From the NCBI GenBank assembly GCA_021234155.1, contig JAJEKV010000058.1, positions 2,907,060 through 2,971,059 of the forward strand: a stretch of DNA of 64,000 bases. Reading direction: 5' to 3'. Positions 62,105 to 64,000 of the stretch are shown here, piece after piece; the first letter of the stretch is position 1, and each line of letters starts with the position of its first letter. A model generated the notes under the pieces. The model saw only the letters and a program-made list of their open reading frames with translations, searched no databases and was not told the DNA's origin. A program made the translations under genes and the position numbers. This DNA is from Isoetes taiwanensis. Lineage: Eukaryota; Streptophyta; Lycopodiopsida; Isoetales; Isoetaceae.

Positions 62105-62970
62105 ATCATGAACCTACGTGAGAACAAGAAAAATACGTGGAAAATACTTGGAAAATATGCAAGGAATACATGAGAATTTGATATATAATCAAGAATAAAA
62201 AATACAATGGCCCAAAGGCAAGCAGGAGGGCAAGACAAATGCCTAGAAGGCTCAAGACTAGTGTTGAACTAGAATACCCATCCTTATATCAAAGGCAACT
62301 TTATATACTAGAAAAGGGGTCTCTTTTCTGCAGACTACACGTGGGATATTTGTGCATATGCACCTAGGTTCTGGAATGTTCCAAATCTCCTGGAAGCTCA
62401 TGAAGAAAGATGCAAGCTAATGTTTTAATAAGTATTGGTAGTTTACTTGGTTAAGGTGCATGGCTCGCAACTAGAAGGTTGTGAGTTCAAACCCTGCCTT
62501 GTGCTATCCTTTTGTATCCGTGTGACGATCCGCATGGTTGTCACACCATCCCCCTCCTACACCGTGCTGCGATTGCAAGGCTGGAGCCAGAGTAGTTGGA
62601 CTTCGCTTGTCCGGTTCAGGTCGGTGAAACTCGACAATCTTGTCAGGAGCATTAGTCAGATTCAGCAGGTTTCTAGGTCCAGTCACTTGGAGAGTATCTC
62701 GCCTCTTTGACAAGGTAATATAACCGACAACGCAGAAACTTAGAATCCAAAATCTCTCGAACATTGAACTCCTCATAATCATCAATTTCCACTGGTGGTG
62801 GTGGAAGTACTTGATAGTGAAGTCGAACTGATGGCGGAAGATTTAGACAGAAAGCAGCATCACCAACTCTGTCAATGATCCGATGGGAACCCAAGTGCGG
62901 GTGGTCGAGCTTGTTACAGGGACGCACCGTCAGCAGATCCCGATATAGAGAATAGGTAGAGGAGAACAAC
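62105..62970 (-). mobile_element. Ty3/gypsy chromovirus 3' end fossil, minus strand
   Basis: The LTR occupies about 62105-62545. On the minus strand it follows a polypurine tract GGAGGGGGATGG and begins TGTGACAACC. Further inside are the integrase end (LDHPHLGSHRIIDRVGD, SVRLHYQVLPP) and a chromodomain (VEIDDYEEFNVREILDSK, LYYLVKEARYSPSD, then NLTNAPDKIVEFHRP). It is the same family as 13405-14085 and 7585-11062, and more diverged in the LTR than those two are from each other. It is truncated, with only the 3' end left. The LTR contains a tRNA-like block at about 62440-62505. Confidence 0.88.
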
Positions 62971-63319
62971 AGATAATATCATTCATCAAACCAAGACATT
63001 TTCTCCTTTATTCACATCCACTAAATAAATCTCAATGCACATGCATATTGTACAAGTGTTGTGCATGCAATCACGTGTCCATGAGCATATGCATGTATGT
63101 AATGCATGTTTATCATACTCCACATATCAAATATTCAATATAACTTCCGCATGCCAATGCTTAAAACTTCCAAAATATGGCATAATTCTACACAATAAGC
63201 ACATCGCGATGGTTTGGTATATGTATTTGCAATCTACTTTTCAGTACATACATACTCCAATTTAGTCTTCCGCTTTTTTCATACTTGGCGTATAAAATGA
63301 TGTCGAATTGCAATTGTTC
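62971..63319. other. Junction DNA between gypsy and copia fossils
   Basis: AT-rich and rich in CATGCATGT-type motifs. No coding sequence. It may include the decayed 3' LTR of the copia fragment, whose 3' side points this way, but no LTR ends could be set. Confidence 0.35.
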
Positions 63320-64000
63320 TATAATGATAAAGTGGATCCTTCGCTATAGCAATGCAACTTTGATTGTCGCACAATATTATTTGTTTCATAAAATACTTTT
63401 CAAATCCATACCACTTCTCTTGCAGCACCTGAGACTGCCATATACTTTGCTTCAGCTCATGATAATGCCACAGATTCTTGATGTTTACATCTCCATGAAA
63501 TCAAACTTCCTCCATCAAGGAAAACACCCATACCACTTGTGGATCTTCTAGTGTCAATATCACCAGCCCAATCTGCATCTGAATATACTAGCAATGTTTT
63601 TCCACCATGAAGTACTAAATCATAATCAATAGCAACTTTCAAGCACCAAAAAACTCATCTAGCAGCTTGCCATTGTTGAGAACCTAGTTCATGTTGCAAA
63701 AGCAATATCTGGTCTAGTATTCAATGTAAGGTAAATCAATCCTCCAATTAAGCTTCGGTATAGTGTCTTCAATATTGCTTCATAGTTCATACTTCCCCTG
63801 CATCTTAAATCTCATTTGCATTGATAAAATAGTACCTGGTACAATTGGTGTTGCCACAGGTTTGCAAGTCTACATCCTAAATTTCTCCATCATCTTTCAA
63901 CACAACCACGTTGGTTCAATTTGACTTTACCTTGATCTCAATGGATCTCCACCTTGCCATTAGGATCAAGTTTCTGCACCATAACCCACTTAAAATCAAT
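63320..64000 (-). mobile_element. Ty1/copia retrotransposon fossil, minus strand, runs off the window
   Basis: On the minus strand 63457-63642 reads YSDADWAGDIDTRRSTSG then SLISWRCKHQESVALS, the copia RNase H signature. It continues at lower coordinates with AKYMAVSGAAREVVW-like sequence. Near the window edge, 63925-64000 resembles the start of the copia reverse transcriptase (DFKWVMVQKLDPNGK). The two regions lie much closer than in a complete element, so this copy is incomplete. LTRs are not identified. The age cannot be judged from one fragment. Confidence 0.85.

Noticed and set aside
62440-62505. A functional tRNA-Ala (CGC) gene
   Set aside because: Acceptor stem does not pair, the D arm is poor, and the block lies inside an LTR present in two decayed copies.

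Overview
This window is nuclear DNA of a land plant, repeat-rich and gene-poor. The evidence is spliced genes with canonical GT..AG introns, a tandem pair of PLAC8/cell-number-regulator genes of plant type, a chromodomain-bearing Ty3/gypsy family, a Ty1/copia remnant, primer-binding sites matching initiator-Met tRNA, and an interstitial plant telomere-type motif. A non-angiosperm such as a fern or lycophyte is my guess. It rests on an RTE-like LINE and on a transposase-like family (RENKNR / VIDGMDQ motifs) that I do not associate with flowering plants; the lineage call is weak.

Layout. 0-2.4 kb: intergenic, with a TATA/CT-rich promoter-like block and one copy of a dispersed repeat. 2.4-6.5 kb: two tandem PLAC8 genes with matching exon structure, separated by a 6-copy minisatellite. 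Both can be read completely by splicing (174 and 151 aa). 7.6-14.1 kb: LTR-retrotransposon fossils. One is a plus-strand gypsy remnant, one a minus-strand gypsy 3' end of the same family, and between them lies an unrelated minus-strand LTR with a tRNA-iMet primer site. 15.2-17.3 kb: decayed minus-strand transposase-like gene, followed by a purine-rich minisatellite (17.3-17.9 kb). 18-24 kb: little that can be recognised. 24.1-27.9 kb: the oddest part of the window, several arrays of a 14-16 bp perfect palindrome (core ATAAATTTAT) repeated about every 30 bp with unrelated spacers. 30.8-31.4 kb: degenerate ~210 bp repeat. 33.8-38.7 kb: GC-rich, decayed RTE-like LINE on the minus strand ending in a (TTCC)n tail. 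40.6-42.0 kb: probable LTR with primer site. 42.8-43.5 kb: fragment of a coiled-coil gene family whose better copy is at 54.3-56.0 kb. 46.4-46.9 kb: pogo/Tigger-type transposase fragment. 47.1-50.6 kb: LTR element with two recognisable LTRs and gag-like interior. 58.5-61.4 kb: gag-only LTR element on the minus strand. 62.1-63.0 kb: third member of the chromovirus family. 63.3-64.0 kb: copia fragment running off the window.

Functionally, only the PLAC8 pair looks like intact host genes. The 54.3-56.0 kb gene keeps excellent splice junctions but carries in-frame stops. Everything else I can recognise is mobile DNA or tandem repeat. No organellar insertion, rRNA gene, functional tRNA gene or CRISPR array was seen. 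All similarity statements are by eye; no database search was run.
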